From: an uncultured Collinsella sp.
Lineage (GTDB): Bacteria; Actinomycetota; Coriobacteriia; Coriobacteriales; Coriobacteriaceae
DNA length: 7,364 nucleotides
NCBI GenBank assembly: GCA_934646865.1
Contig: CAKUEU010000074.1
Coordinates: 1-7,364, forward strand
Direction: 5' to 3'
The notes under the pieces were generated by a model. It had not been told where the DNA came from. It saw only the letters and a program-made list of their open reading frames with translations, and did not search any database. The stretch's first letter is position 1; every line of letters starts with the position of its first letter. Both the position numbers and the translations under genes were made by a program. This document shows positions 1 to 6,374 of this stretch, in pieces.

Positions 1-1
1 G

Positions 2-115
2 TTTGGTGTCTCGCTGGTCCTCGGCTTTGCCTGCGGAATCGCTCGACTACCAAACAGCCCGCCGGCACCGGGACCACTTCGTCCAAAAATCACCCGTAAA
101 GGCGCGTTAGTCTAA
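2..115 (+). CDS. Possible 3' end of a small membrane protein (partial)
   Basis: An open frame enters from the left edge and ends at TAA (113-115), giving 37 residues. The first part is hydrophobic with small residues (SLVLGFACGIA), like the end of a membrane helix. A proline-rich turn (LPNSPPAPGPL) and a basic tail (RPKITRKGALV) follow. The SPPAP turn after a short helix faintly recalls XapX/DUF1427-type small membrane proteins, but too little is visible to assign a family. No start or ribosome site can be seen. A frame on the opposite strand is also open here, so coding is not certain. Confidence 0.3.
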   Translation, partial: FGVSLVLGFACGIARLPNSPPAPGPLRPKITRKGALV

Positions 116-215
116 TTAAATCTATCCCTTAAGGAATGCGGCTTGCTGGTGTTGTCTGGGCATTGATGGCTACGTGGTTCAAGAGACGGCGGCGTTGGCA
201 TCTGTTTTAACAAGT

Positions 216-262
216 AAAGAGGCCCGCTTCCTTCGTTTGAGTTGGGGAAGCGGGGCCTCTTT
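216..262. terminator. Bidirectional hairpin terminator
   Basis: Arms 216-231 (AAAGAGGCCCGCTTCC) and 246-262 (GGAAGCGGGGCCTCTTT) pair over about 15 bp with one bulged base and a 14-nt loop. On the plus strand it runs into a T-rich stretch (CTCTTTTGGTTTTG). On the minus strand it lies 44 nt past the stop of the leftward surface-protein gene, with a weaker T-rich tail. It probably ends transcription of that gene and insulates it from whatever lies to the left. Confidence 0.7.
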
Positions 263-306
263 TGGTTTTGGGCTTGCAGATTGGCAAAGGCGACGTTCGC
301 TGGTAG

Positions 307-1374
307 CTATCTTGAGTTCTTGATGCGACGTGTGGCTGTGGCGGTTATTCCGAGGCCTGCGACGGCGATTCCTGCGAGTGCGATTGCGCTCGGCGCTGCG
401 TCGCCCGTGTTCGCGAGCTTGCCGGCGGTCGTATCTGCTTGCTTGCCGCTGCTCGTGTTCGCCTGCTTGGCGGAGCTCGGTGCGGTGTCTTTGCCGGTCG
501 CGGGCGAGCCTGCGGGCTGTGCCGTCTCGGCCGGTTGCGTCGAGCCGGAGGGAGGCGTCGTCTCGGTCGGTTGCGTTATCTCGGGCGAGGTGGCCTTGTC
601 TGCCGCGGCCTTTGCCTCTTCGTATGCCTTGCAGGCGTCGTCATAGGCCGTTTGCGCTTTTTTCAAATTGTCGAGGAGCGCATCTCGCCAGGCTATGAAC
701 TGGTCGATATGGGCTTTATATTTCTCTGCAGCACGTTCACAGTCATTAACTTGTCTTTCCTGCCTTTCGAGGCGGCCCTTGACCTCGCGGAGCTCCATTT
801 CGCAAAAGTCAACTCGCGCTTTTGCCGTTACGATCTCTTGGCGCAACTGCTTTATTTGCTGTTTAACAGTTTCGACAAGCTCCTCGTCGCCGAGTGCTTC
901 GAGTTCCTTAAGCGCCTCAAGTTTCTTGTCTAATTTTGCCTGGAGCTCGCTTACCCGGTTGATGGCCTCGTCGTATTTGGCTTGGGCTGCATCGACGTCC
1001 GCTTGCATGGCGGGAAGGGATTCCCTCAATTCGGCGGCTTGCGCCGCCATCTTGTCGCGGAGCTCTTGAAAACGGGCAATGTCATCATTGAATCTCGCAA
1101 TTTTCTCGGGACTTGCGGCGTCTTTTGCGGCCTCGAGGTTTTTGAGCGCTTCCTGCATGGCTGCATACGCTTTTTCTTTTGCGGCGGCCGCGTCTTCTGT
1201 CTGCGGGGCGCCCGAATTGCCGTTGGCGGCGCTCGTCTGCGAAACGGCCGCACCGGTGGGGGAACTGGTTTCTGCCGCGATCGCCGTTGCAGGGGCGATT
1301 CCCGCGACAAGTGCCGCGGAAAGGGCGATGCCCACAGTTGCTCGTCTTGCTCTTCTTGCGAGAATGTCGTTCAT
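307..1374 (-). CDS. Secreted coiled-coil protein with LANTG wall-sorting signal
   Basis: This 355-residue protein is probably exported and attached to the cell wall. Residues 1-34 form a signal peptide: a basic start (ARRARRA), a hydrophobic core and a likely cleavage at AIAA-E35. Residues 60-262 are rich in Ala, Glu, Lys, Gln and Leu without proline runs, as in a long coiled coil. Cysteines are at 191, 212 and 248. Residues 263-319 are a Thr/Pro/Ser-rich wall-spanning stretch with a 12-residue tandem repeat (267-290) and 8-residue repeats (from 303). The C-terminus is a classic sortase signal: LANTG (320-324), a hydrophobic segment (330-348) and the basic tail RRIKNSR. The ATG start is supported by GAGGTG 5 nt upstream. 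The ligand is unknown; an adhesin or structural surface role is an inference. It is transcribed divergently from the ABC operon. Confidence 0.88.
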   Translation of the reverse strand: MNDILARRARRATVGIALSAALVAGIAPATAIAAETSSPTGAAVSQTSAANGNSGAPQTEDAAAAKEKAYAAMQEALKNLEAAKDAASPEKIARFNDDIARFQELRDKMAAQAAELRESLPAMQADVDAAQAKYDEAINRVSELQAKLDKKLEALKELEALGDEELVETVKQQIKQLRQEIVTAKARVDFCEMELREVKGRLERQERQVNDCERAAEKYKAHIDQFIAWRDALLDNLKKAQTAYDDACKAYEEAKAAADKATSPEITQPTETTPPSGSTQPAETAQPAGSPATGKDTAPSSAKQANTSSGKQADTTAGKLANTGDAAPSAIALAGIAVAGLGITATATRRIKNSR

Positions 1375-1379
1375 CTCGG

Positions 1380-1385
1380 CACCTC
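1380..1385 (-). promoter_or_regulatory. Ribosome binding site of the surface-protein gene
   Basis: Minus-strand GAGGTG lies 5 nt before the ATG at 1374. It fixes that start, and the signal peptide follows directly. Confidence 0.7.
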
Positions 1386-1406
1386 ATTTCAAGGGTCGGC
1401 GACTAA

Positions 1407-1435
1407 CTTGGTAGCACTAATGTAAGTATACCAAG
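1407..1435. promoter_or_regulatory. Operator-like inverted repeat over the promoter
   Basis: Perfect 7-bp arms CTTGGTA (1407-1413) and TACCAAG (1429-1435) are separated by 15 bp, so the arm centres are 22 bp apart, about two helical turns. One arm covers the predicted -10 and the other lies just past the predicted start point. That position suits a dimeric repressor of the leftward surface gene. No regulator gene is adjacent, so the binding protein is unknown. Confidence 0.4.
1425..1433 (-). promoter_or_regulatory. Extended -10 promoter of the surface-protein gene
   Basis: On the minus strand the sequence reads TGGTATACT, an extended -10 (TGn) followed by TATACT, one mismatch from TATAAT. 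No good -35 box is seen at the usual distance, which fits an extended -10 promoter. Transcription would begin near 1418, leaving a leader of about 44 nt before the start codon. The -10 overlaps the right arm of the inverted repeat 1407-1435. Confidence 0.5.
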
Positions 1436-1513
1436 CGGTTGGCGCGCCGCTGGCCGGGCATGCACGCCTCTCCGCTTCTTTGGAAACCGAATCCCGTTAG
1501 AAATGACGAGTTG

Positions 1514-1543
1514 TTTACGCTTCTTTTGGGGTGGCGGTACTAT
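1514..1543 (+). promoter_or_regulatory. Probable promoter of the ABC exporter operon
   Basis: TTTACG (1514-1519) and TACTAT (1538-1543) resemble -35 and -10 boxes with an 18-nt spacer. Transcription would start around 1550, giving a leader of about 38 nt. This placement argues against the upstream in-frame GTG at 1531 as the start of the first ABC gene. Confidence 0.4.
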
Positions 1544-1587
1544 CATGGTTCGAATTGAGTGTGAATGATGATAGGGAGCGCCTTTTT

Positions 1588-3432
1588 ATGATTGAGCTGC
1601 TCAGGCGTTTTGGTGGTAAGTTTCGCCGGTATATGGTGATTGGCCCTGCGTGCAAGCTGATTGAAGTGATCTTTGACCTGCTTACGCCGCTGGTGATTGC
1701 CCAGATGATCGATAAGGGCATCGGCGCGCACGATGTCAACGCCGTTGTCCGTTACGGCGTGGTGCTCGCCGCCATGGCCGTGATCGGCATCTCGTTTACG
1801 CTCGTCTGCCAAAAGATGGCGGCGCTCACCTCGCAGGGCATGGGCACCGACATCCGCGGCGCGCTCTACCAGCACATCAATAAGTTGAGCTACGCCGAGC
1901 TCGATCGCTTTGGCACGCCGTCGCTCATCACGCGTATCACCAACGATGTCAACCAGGTGCAGCTAGCTGTGGCGCTGGGCGTGCGCATGCTCATCCGCTG
2001 GCCCTTCCTGGCGGTGGGCTCTATGTGCGCGGCCCTTGCCATCGACCTTAAGCTCGGCATGATCTTTTTGATTTGCACGCCCGCCATCGGCCTGGTGTTT
2101 TGGTTTGTCATGGCGCGCTGCATTCCGTATTACAGGCAGCTGCAGGCAAAGCTCGACCGCATCGCGCTTATCTGCCGCGAGGGGCTTTCGGGTGCCCGCG
2201 TTGTTCGCGCCTTTGTGCGTGAGGACCACGAGCGCGAGCGTTTTGCCCAAGCCGCCGATGACCAGGCCAATACCGCCATCGCGGTGGGCAAGCTCTCGTC
2301 AATCCTTAATCCCGTCACGTTTCTTGTGATGAACCTGGGCGTGTGCGCCATCCTGTGGGTGGGCGGCATCCAGGTCAACGTGGGCGAGCTTACGCAGGGC
2401 CAGGTCATGGCGTTTGTGAACTACATGACGCAGACCCTGACCTCCATCGTGTACGTCGCCAACCTGGTCGTGGTCTTTACCAAGGCGAGCGCCAGTGCGT
2501 CGCGTCTCAACGAGGTGCTCAATTGCGAGCCGAGCATCACCGACGAGGACAACCAGCTGGTCACACTGCCCGAGCCGGGCAATGTCGCTCCCGTTCCTGC
2601 GCTGAGCTTTGACCACGCGAGCTTTTCGTTTGGCGTGGGCGCGGCAAATGCCGTGAGCGATGTGACGCTGGAGCTGCCGCTGGGCAAAACGCTCGGCATT
2701 ATCGGCGGCACGGGCAGCGGCAAGTCTACGCTCGTCTCGCTTATCCCGCGCCTGTACGATGCGGGCACCGGCAGCGTGAGCGTGATGGGTGCCGACGTGC
2801 GCACTTGGCCGCTCGACCAGCTGCGCCATGTGGTCGCGACCGTCCCGCAGCGCGCGTCGCTGGTGAGCGGCACCATTCGCAGCAACCTGACCTGGCGTGA
2901 CGAGTCGGCGACCGACGATGAGCTCTGGGCGGCGCTCGATATGGCGCAGGCGAGCGAGTTCGTGCGCAACAAGCCGCAGGGGCTCGACGCCCCGGTCGAG
3001 GCGGGCGGCAAGAACTTTAGCGGTGGCCAGCGCCAGCGCCTGACCATCGCGCGCGCCCTGGTGGGCTCGCCGCAGGTTCTGATCATGGACGACTCCGCCT
3101 CGGCGCTCGACTTTAAGACCGACGCGGCGCTTCGCCATGCCATCCGCGAGCGCAGTGTGCGCGGTGCCGCCGAGGGCGGGCTGCCACTCACGACCGTCAT
3201 CGTGAGCCAGCGCGTATCGACCGTGCGCGACGCCGACATGATCTGCGTGCTCGACCACGGCTCGGTCGCGGGCCTGGGTACGCATGACGAGCTCTACGCA
3301 GGCTGCCAGCTCTATCGCGAGATTTGCCAGTCGCAGCTGCGCCGCGAGGAGCTCGAGGGCCAGCAGGGGAGTATGGCGCCCACACCCGCCCCGACTGCCC
3401 CTGCGCCTATCTGCACAAAGGAGGGCTGCTAG
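1588..3432 (+). CDS. ABC exporter half-transporter with degenerate ATP site (TM287/LmrC-like)
   Basis: This 614-residue protein has a membrane domain with six helices (about 18-40, 54-78, 134-153, 157-177, 242-260 and 272-298) followed by a nucleotide-binding domain. Walker A is GGTGSGKST (373-381), the Q-loop glutamine is Q421, and the signature FSGGQ is at 477-481. In Walker B, IMDDSASALD carries aspartate (D502) where the catalytic glutamate is expected. The H-loop has glutamine (Q541, SQRVSTV) instead of histidine. In known heterodimeric exporters such as TM287/288 and LmrCD, this pattern marks the subunit with the non-hydrolytic site. The partner is the next gene, which abuts it directly. 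The last 23 residues are a Pro/Ala-rich tail of unknown role. The ATG at 1588 is preferred because GGGAG (1574-1578) precedes it by 9 nt. An in-frame GTG at 1531 would add 19 residues but lies before the probable transcription start. The substrate is unknown; drug or peptide export is usual for the family. Confidence 0.93.
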   Translation: MIELLRRFGGKFRRYMVIGPACKLIEVIFDLLTPLVIAQMIDKGIGAHDVNAVVRYGVVLAAMAVIGISFTLVCQKMAALTSQGMGTDIRGALYQHINKLSYAELDRFGTPSLITRITNDVNQVQLAVALGVRMLIRWPFLAVGSMCAALAIDLKLGMIFLICTPAIGLVFWFVMARCIPYYRQLQAKLDRIALICREGLSGARVVRAFVREDHERERFAQAADDQANTAIAVGKLSSILNPVTFLVMNLGVCAILWVGGIQVNVGELTQGQVMAFVNYMTQTLTSIVYVANLVVVFTKASASASRLNEVLNCEPSITDEDNQLVTLPEPGNVAPVPALSFDHASFSFGVGAANAVSDVTLELPLGKTLGIIGGTGSGKSTLVSLIPRLYDAGTGSVSVMGADVRTWPLDQLRHVVATVPQRASLVSGTIRSNLTWRDESATDDELWAALDMAQASEFVRNKPQGLDAPVEAGGKNFSGGQRQRLTIARALVGSPQVLIMDDSASALDFKTDAALRHAIRERSVRGAAEGGLPLTTVIVSQRVSTVRDADMICVLDHGSVAGLGTHDELYAGCQLYREICQSQLRREELEGQQGSMAPTPAPTAPAPICTKEGC

Positions 3433-5292
3433 ATGAATCCGTATACTTCCTCCGGTTCGGTCGCCACGATGACCGCTAACGTGTCCGGCAACGATAACCT
3501 TAACGACCTGGGCGACGGTCCGCGCCAACCCGGTGATCCCGAGCGCTATCCCGTGGGTGCGGTGACCCGCCGCCTGCTGGGCTATGTTCGCCCGCACCGC
3601 GTCTCGTTTGCGGCTTCGTTTGTGAGTGCCGCCATCTCCGTTATCCTGCAGCTCTACACGCCCATCCTCATTGGTGAGGGCATCGATCTTATCGTTGCCG
3701 CCGGGCAGGTGGACTTTGACGCGCTGCTGCCGCTCGTCACCAAGCTCGCGCTCGTCGTGGTGGGAGCCGCGGCCTTCCAGTGGCTGCAGGGCTACTGCGT
3801 CAACCGCCTGTCCTACGAGACGGTGCGCGACATGCGCGTGGAGGCGAGCGACAAGCTCAGCCGTATGCCGCTCAGCTTTATCGACAGCCACGCACACGGC
3901 GACCTTATGAGTCGCGTGGTCAACGACGTCGACCAGGTCGGCGACGGTCTGCTGCAGGGCTTCACGCAGCTCTTCACCGGTGTTATTACCATCGTGGGCA
4001 CGCTCGCGTTTATGCTTTCCATCAACCTAGCCATGACGCTCGTGGTGGTGCTCGTCACGCCGCTCTCCATCTTTGCGGCCGGCGCCATCGCCAAGCTCTC
4101 CAACAAGAGCTTTACGGCGCAGCAGCGCATTCAGGGACAGCTGGGCGGTCATATCGAGGAATATGTGGGCGAGCAAAAGCTTGTGGATGCGTTTGCCTAC
4201 GGTTCACGCGCTCAGCAGCGCTTCGATGCCCTCAACGCCGAGCTCTACACGGCGGGCGAGCGCGCGCAGTTTATGGGTTCGCTCTCTAACCCCGGCACGC
4301 GCTTCATCAACAACATCATCTATGCCGTGGTGGCCGTGATCGGCTGCGTGGGCGTGATCACGGGCGTGCCCGCGGCGCTCACGGTGGGCGGCGTGCAGAT
4401 CTTCCTGTCCTACGCCAACCAGTACACCAAGCCGTTCAACGAGGTCACGAACGTCATTACGCAGATTCAAACCGCGTATGCCTCGGCGCGCCGCATGTTT
4501 GCGCTGCTCGACGCGCGCGAGCAGGAGCCCGATGCGGCGGATGCCGTTGAGCTCGCGGCCCCGAAGGGCGAGGTTTCGTTTGAGCATGTGGACTTTAGCT
4601 ATGTGCCCGACCGTAAACTGCTTCAGGACATCTGCATCGACGCCAAACCCGGCATGCGGTTTGCCCTCGTCGGCCCCACGGGCTGTGGCAAGACAACACT
4701 CATTAACCTGCTGCTGCGCTTTTACGATATCGATGCCGGCCGCATCGTGGTCGATGGTCGCTCCTCGCGCGACTACACGCGTGAGAGCCTGCGCCGCGCC
4801 TTTGGCATGGTGCTGCAGGACACGTGGCTGTTCGAGGGCACGGTGGCGGACAATATCGCCTACGGTTGCCCCGAAGCCACGCGCGAGCAGATTATCGAGG
4901 CGGCCAAGCGCGCGCACGCGCACAAGTTTATCGTGCAGCTGCCGCAGGGCTACGACACGGTGATCGGCGAGGACGGCGGCACGTTTAGCCAGGGCCAAAA
5001 GCAGCTGCTGTGCATCGCGCGCGTCATGCTCACCGACCCGGCGATTCTGCTGCTGGACGAGGCCACCTCGAGCATTGATACCCGCACCGAGCTGCAGGTG
5101 CAGGCGGCATTCGACGAGCTTATGGCCGGCCGCACGAGCTTTGTCGTGGCGCACCGCCTGTCGACGATTCGCAACGCTGACTGCATCCTGGTCATGCGAG
5201 ACGGCGAGATTATCGAGCGCGGCACGCACGACGAACTGCTCGCAGCAGGCGGCTTCTACGCCGAGCTCTACCGCAGCCAATTCGCCCAATAA
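3433..5292 (+). CDS. ABC exporter half-transporter with catalytic ATP site (TM288/LmrD-like)
   Basis: This 619-residue protein is the second subunit of the heterodimeric exporter. A hydrophilic N-terminal extension of about 50 residues precedes six membrane helices (about 57-80, 100-120, 176-196, 199-220, 294-310 and 313-330). In the nucleotide-binding domain, the A-loop tyrosine is Y390, Walker A is GPTGCGKTT (414-422), the Q-loop residue is Q462, and Walker B LLLDEATSSID carries E543. The H-loop histidine is H574 (AHRLSTI). The signature is FSQGQ (518-522) rather than SGGQ, as in TM288-type subunits. Its Walker motifs with the partner's intact SGGQ would form the one hydrolytic site, and its altered signature would face the partner's degenerate site. 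The start codon follows the upstream TAG without a gap. AAAGGAGGG (3417-3425), inside the end of the first gene, is a near-perfect ribosome site 7 nt away, so the two are probably translationally coupled and made in equal amounts. Confidence 0.94.
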   Translation: MNPYTSSGSVATMTANVSGNDNLNDLGDGPRQPGDPERYPVGAVTRRLLGYVRPHRVSFAASFVSAAISVILQLYTPILIGEGIDLIVAAGQVDFDALLPLVTKLALVVVGAAAFQWLQGYCVNRLSYETVRDMRVEASDKLSRMPLSFIDSHAHGDLMSRVVNDVDQVGDGLLQGFTQLFTGVITIVGTLAFMLSINLAMTLVVVLVTPLSIFAAGAIAKLSNKSFTAQQRIQGQLGGHIEEYVGEQKLVDAFAYGSRAQQRFDALNAELYTAGERAQFMGSLSNPGTRFINNIIYAVVAVIGCVGVITGVPAALTVGGVQIFLSYANQYTKPFNEVTNVITQIQTAYASARRMFALLDAREQEPDAADAVELAAPKGEVSFEHVDFSYVPDRKLLQDICIDAKPGMRFALVGPTGCGKTTLINLLLRFYDIDAGRIVVDGRSSRDYTRESLRRAFGMVLQDTWLFEGTVADNIAYGCPEATREQIIEAAKRAHAHKFIVQLPQGYDTVIGEDGGTFSQGQKQLLCIARVMLTDPAILLLDEATSSIDTRTELQVQAAFDELMAGRTSFVVAHRLSTIRNADCILVMRDGEIIERGTHDELLAAGGFYAELYRSQFAQ

Positions 5293-5301
5293 GCACGGTC
5301 G

Positions 5302-5332
5302 TGGGACAAATAAATCAGAAGTGTTTGTCCCA
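5302..5332. repeat. Perfect 9-bp hairpin downstream of the ABC operon
   Basis: TGGGACAAA (5302-5310) and TTTGTCCCA (5324-5332) form a perfect stem with a 13-nt loop, 9 nt after the stop of the second ABC gene. No T-run follows (TAGAGCCATC), so it is a weak candidate for a Rho-independent terminator. It could instead be an RNA-stabilising hairpin or a dispersed repeat. Its TGGGAC/GTCCCA ends match the ends of the motif in the array at 6375-6822. Confidence 0.55.
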
Positions 5333-5366
5333 TAGAGCCATCTTGTTATATAGCGTTCTACCAGCG

Positions 5367-5435
5367 CGTGAAACATTTTGACGATGATCCGTGAAACAAT
5401 TTTCGGGCCATCCGTGGAACACCCTGCGGTGGTAT
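5367..5435 (+). repeat. Three tandem 23-nt repeats
   Basis: CGTGAAACATTTT starts at 5367, CGTGAAACAATTTT at 5390 and CGTGGAACACCC at 5413, so the copies start exactly 23 nt apart. The second half of each unit varies, and the third copy is the most diverged. Both junctions are preceded by ATC. No gene overlaps. It lies between the ABC operon and the flavodoxin gene; its role is unknown. On the minus strand the conserved part reads AAAATGTTTCACG, which resembles the motifs near 6375-6876. Confidence 0.65.
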
Positions 5436-5505
5436 TAATCCGAGGTGCATGCTGTCCAAAAGCCCTTCATTGGTGTTGTCCGCGCTGCCAATCGGTAGAA
5501 GTCGG

Positions 5506-5533
5506 TTTACATCTGCGTCGTTAGTACTAAGAT
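5506..5533 (+). promoter_or_regulatory. Possible promoter of the flavodoxin gene, with a palindrome
   Basis: TTTACA (5506-5511) and TAAGAT (5528-5533), 16 nt apart, are a plausible -35/-10 pair. The perfect 10-bp palindrome TTAGTACTAA (5521-5530) overlaps the -10 box and could be an operator. The following AT-rich stretch (TAATAAATTG) offers other -10 choices, so the exact boxes are uncertain. Confidence 0.3.
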
Positions 5534-5586
5534 ATTCATCTAATAAATTGCATTAGTGGCTTTAGTTTTGGGGGAAACGAGGCAAC

Positions 5587-6144
5587 GTGACTATGACGTG
5601 CTCTTTGGTGGTTAACAGCAAGAGCGGTAATACCAGGATGGTTTCGGGCGCGATCAAGCGCGCTCTGCAGGCTGCGGGCGTTGAGTTTGTTCATGCCGCG
5701 GCGTTGAGCGACGATGCGGATGCAGAGCAGGTTGCGCTCGAGGCGCAGGGCGCCTGCGCGGCCGACACGGTGCTCGTCGGTTTTTGGTGCGACAAGGGCT
5801 CGTGCACGCCTTCGGTCGCGGCGTTGCTCTCTGCCTTGCACGGCAAGCGCGTTTTCCTGTTTGGCACCTGCGGCTTTGGTGCCGACCAGAGCTATTATCA
5901 GCAGATTATCGATCGCGTGACCTCCAATTTGGCCGAGGATGTCGAGCTTGTGGGTTGGGCAATGTGCCAGGGCAAGATGGGTCCCGCGGTCAAGCAGCGC
6001 TACGAGGCCATGCTCGAGCAAGATCCCGACAACGCCCGCGCTAAGTTGCTGCTCGACAACTGGGTTGCCGCAAAGGATCACCCCACCAAGGAAGATCTGG
6101 ATAACATGGCTGCAGCCGCCAAAAAGGCCGTGCTGGGGGAGTAG
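5587..6144 (+). CDS. BilS-type flavodoxin-fold protein
   Basis: This 185-residue protein has the flavodoxin fold and probably binds FMN as a cytoplasmic electron carrier. The phosphate-binding loop is NSKSGNT (residues 10-16) after the first beta strand. Next come the central strand VLVGFWCDKG, then KRVFLFGTCGFG, then WAMCQGKMGPAV, and a C-terminal HPTKEDLDNM helix. This order (GFW-DKG, FGTxG, CQGK, HP-EDL) is typical of the flavodoxin_3 group, which includes BilS, the partner of bilirubin reductase BilR. No bilR-like gene is in the window, so the partner and pathway are unknown. The GTG start at 5587 has GAGG (5579-5582) only 4 nt upstream. The in-frame ATG at 5593 has the same GAGG at 10 nt, so either start is possible (185 or 183 residues). 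The gene stands alone, with repeat-rich DNA on both sides. Confidence 0.85.
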   Translation: MTMTCSLVVNSKSGNTRMVSGAIKRALQAAGVEFVHAAALSDDADAEQVALEAQGACAADTVLVGFWCDKGSCTPSVAALLSALHGKRVFLFGTCGFGADQSYYQQIIDRVTSNLAEDVELVGWAMCQGKMGPAVKQRYEAMLEQDPDNARAKLLLDNWVAAKDHPTKEDLDNMAAAAKKAVLGE

Positions 6145-6186
6145 CTCCCATCGCTGACGGCGGTCGGTCCATCTTTCTAAATGAAA

Positions 6187-6315
6187 CGTCCTCCCGGGCG
6201 TCGGGGCACGAAGTTCCCTGCTCTACAGTCCTGCGCAAGACGAAGGCCACATTAAGTGGCCTTCTTTGCGTGCGGAACTCGCGATGAACTTCGTGCCCCG
6301 CCGTCCGGGAGGACG
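6187..6315. repeat. 129-nt element with 30-nt inverted arms
   Basis: Left arm 6187-6216 (begins CGTCCTCCCGG, ends GGGGCACGAAGTTC) and right arm 6286-6315 (begins GAACTTCGTGCCCC, ends GGGAGGACG) are inverted copies with only two differences over 30 nt. Between them lies the terminator hairpin 6234-6270. It has the shape of a small non-autonomous mobile element or a large structured RNA. No clear target-site duplication is seen at the ends, and no protein is encoded inside. Confidence 0.7.
6234..6270 (+). terminator. Terminator hairpin inside the inverted-repeat element
   Basis: GAAGGCCAC (6242-6250) and GTGGCCTTC (6256-6264) pair perfectly around ATTAA and are followed by TTT. Outer bases CGCAA (6234-6238) and TTGCG (6266-6270) can extend the stem past a small internal bulge. 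It lies about 90 nt after the flavodoxin stop and is the best candidate for ending that transcript. The T-run is short, so efficiency is uncertain. Confidence 0.6.
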
Positions 6316-6374
6316 CCTCTTTATTGATGGGAGGCCTGATAGGTCGATGGTTCCGTGCCCGGATGCGTCCAAAG

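Noticed and set aside
1..55. GTTTGGT...ACCAAAC inverted repeat at the left edge, possible tRNA or structured RNA
   Set aside because: There is no T-loop (GTTCGA) or cloverleaf pattern, and the inner stem does not continue well. An open hydrophobic frame explains the stretch as well.
166..210. 14-codon open frame (MATWFKRRRRWHLF)
   Set aside because: It is short, has no ribosome site, and directly precedes the terminator. There is no evidence of expression.
1531..1587. Upstream GTG start for the first ABC subunit
   Set aside because: It has no ribosome site and lies within the probable promoter. The added residues are not family-like. The ATG at 1588 has GGGAG at good distance.
2299..3897. 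Long minus-strand open frame opposite the ABC genes
   Set aside because: It is a GC-rich codon shadow of two well-supported ABC transporter genes, with no family motifs of its own.
4204..5376. Second long minus-strand open frame (390 codons)
   Set aside because: It lies opposite the second ABC subunit and reflects its codon bias. The composition is unusually rich in Arg, His and Ala, with no recognisable domain.
6315..6335. Small hairpin GCCTC...GAGGC after the inverted-repeat element
   Set aside because: A 5-bp stem with an 11-nt loop is too weak to report in GC-rich DNA.
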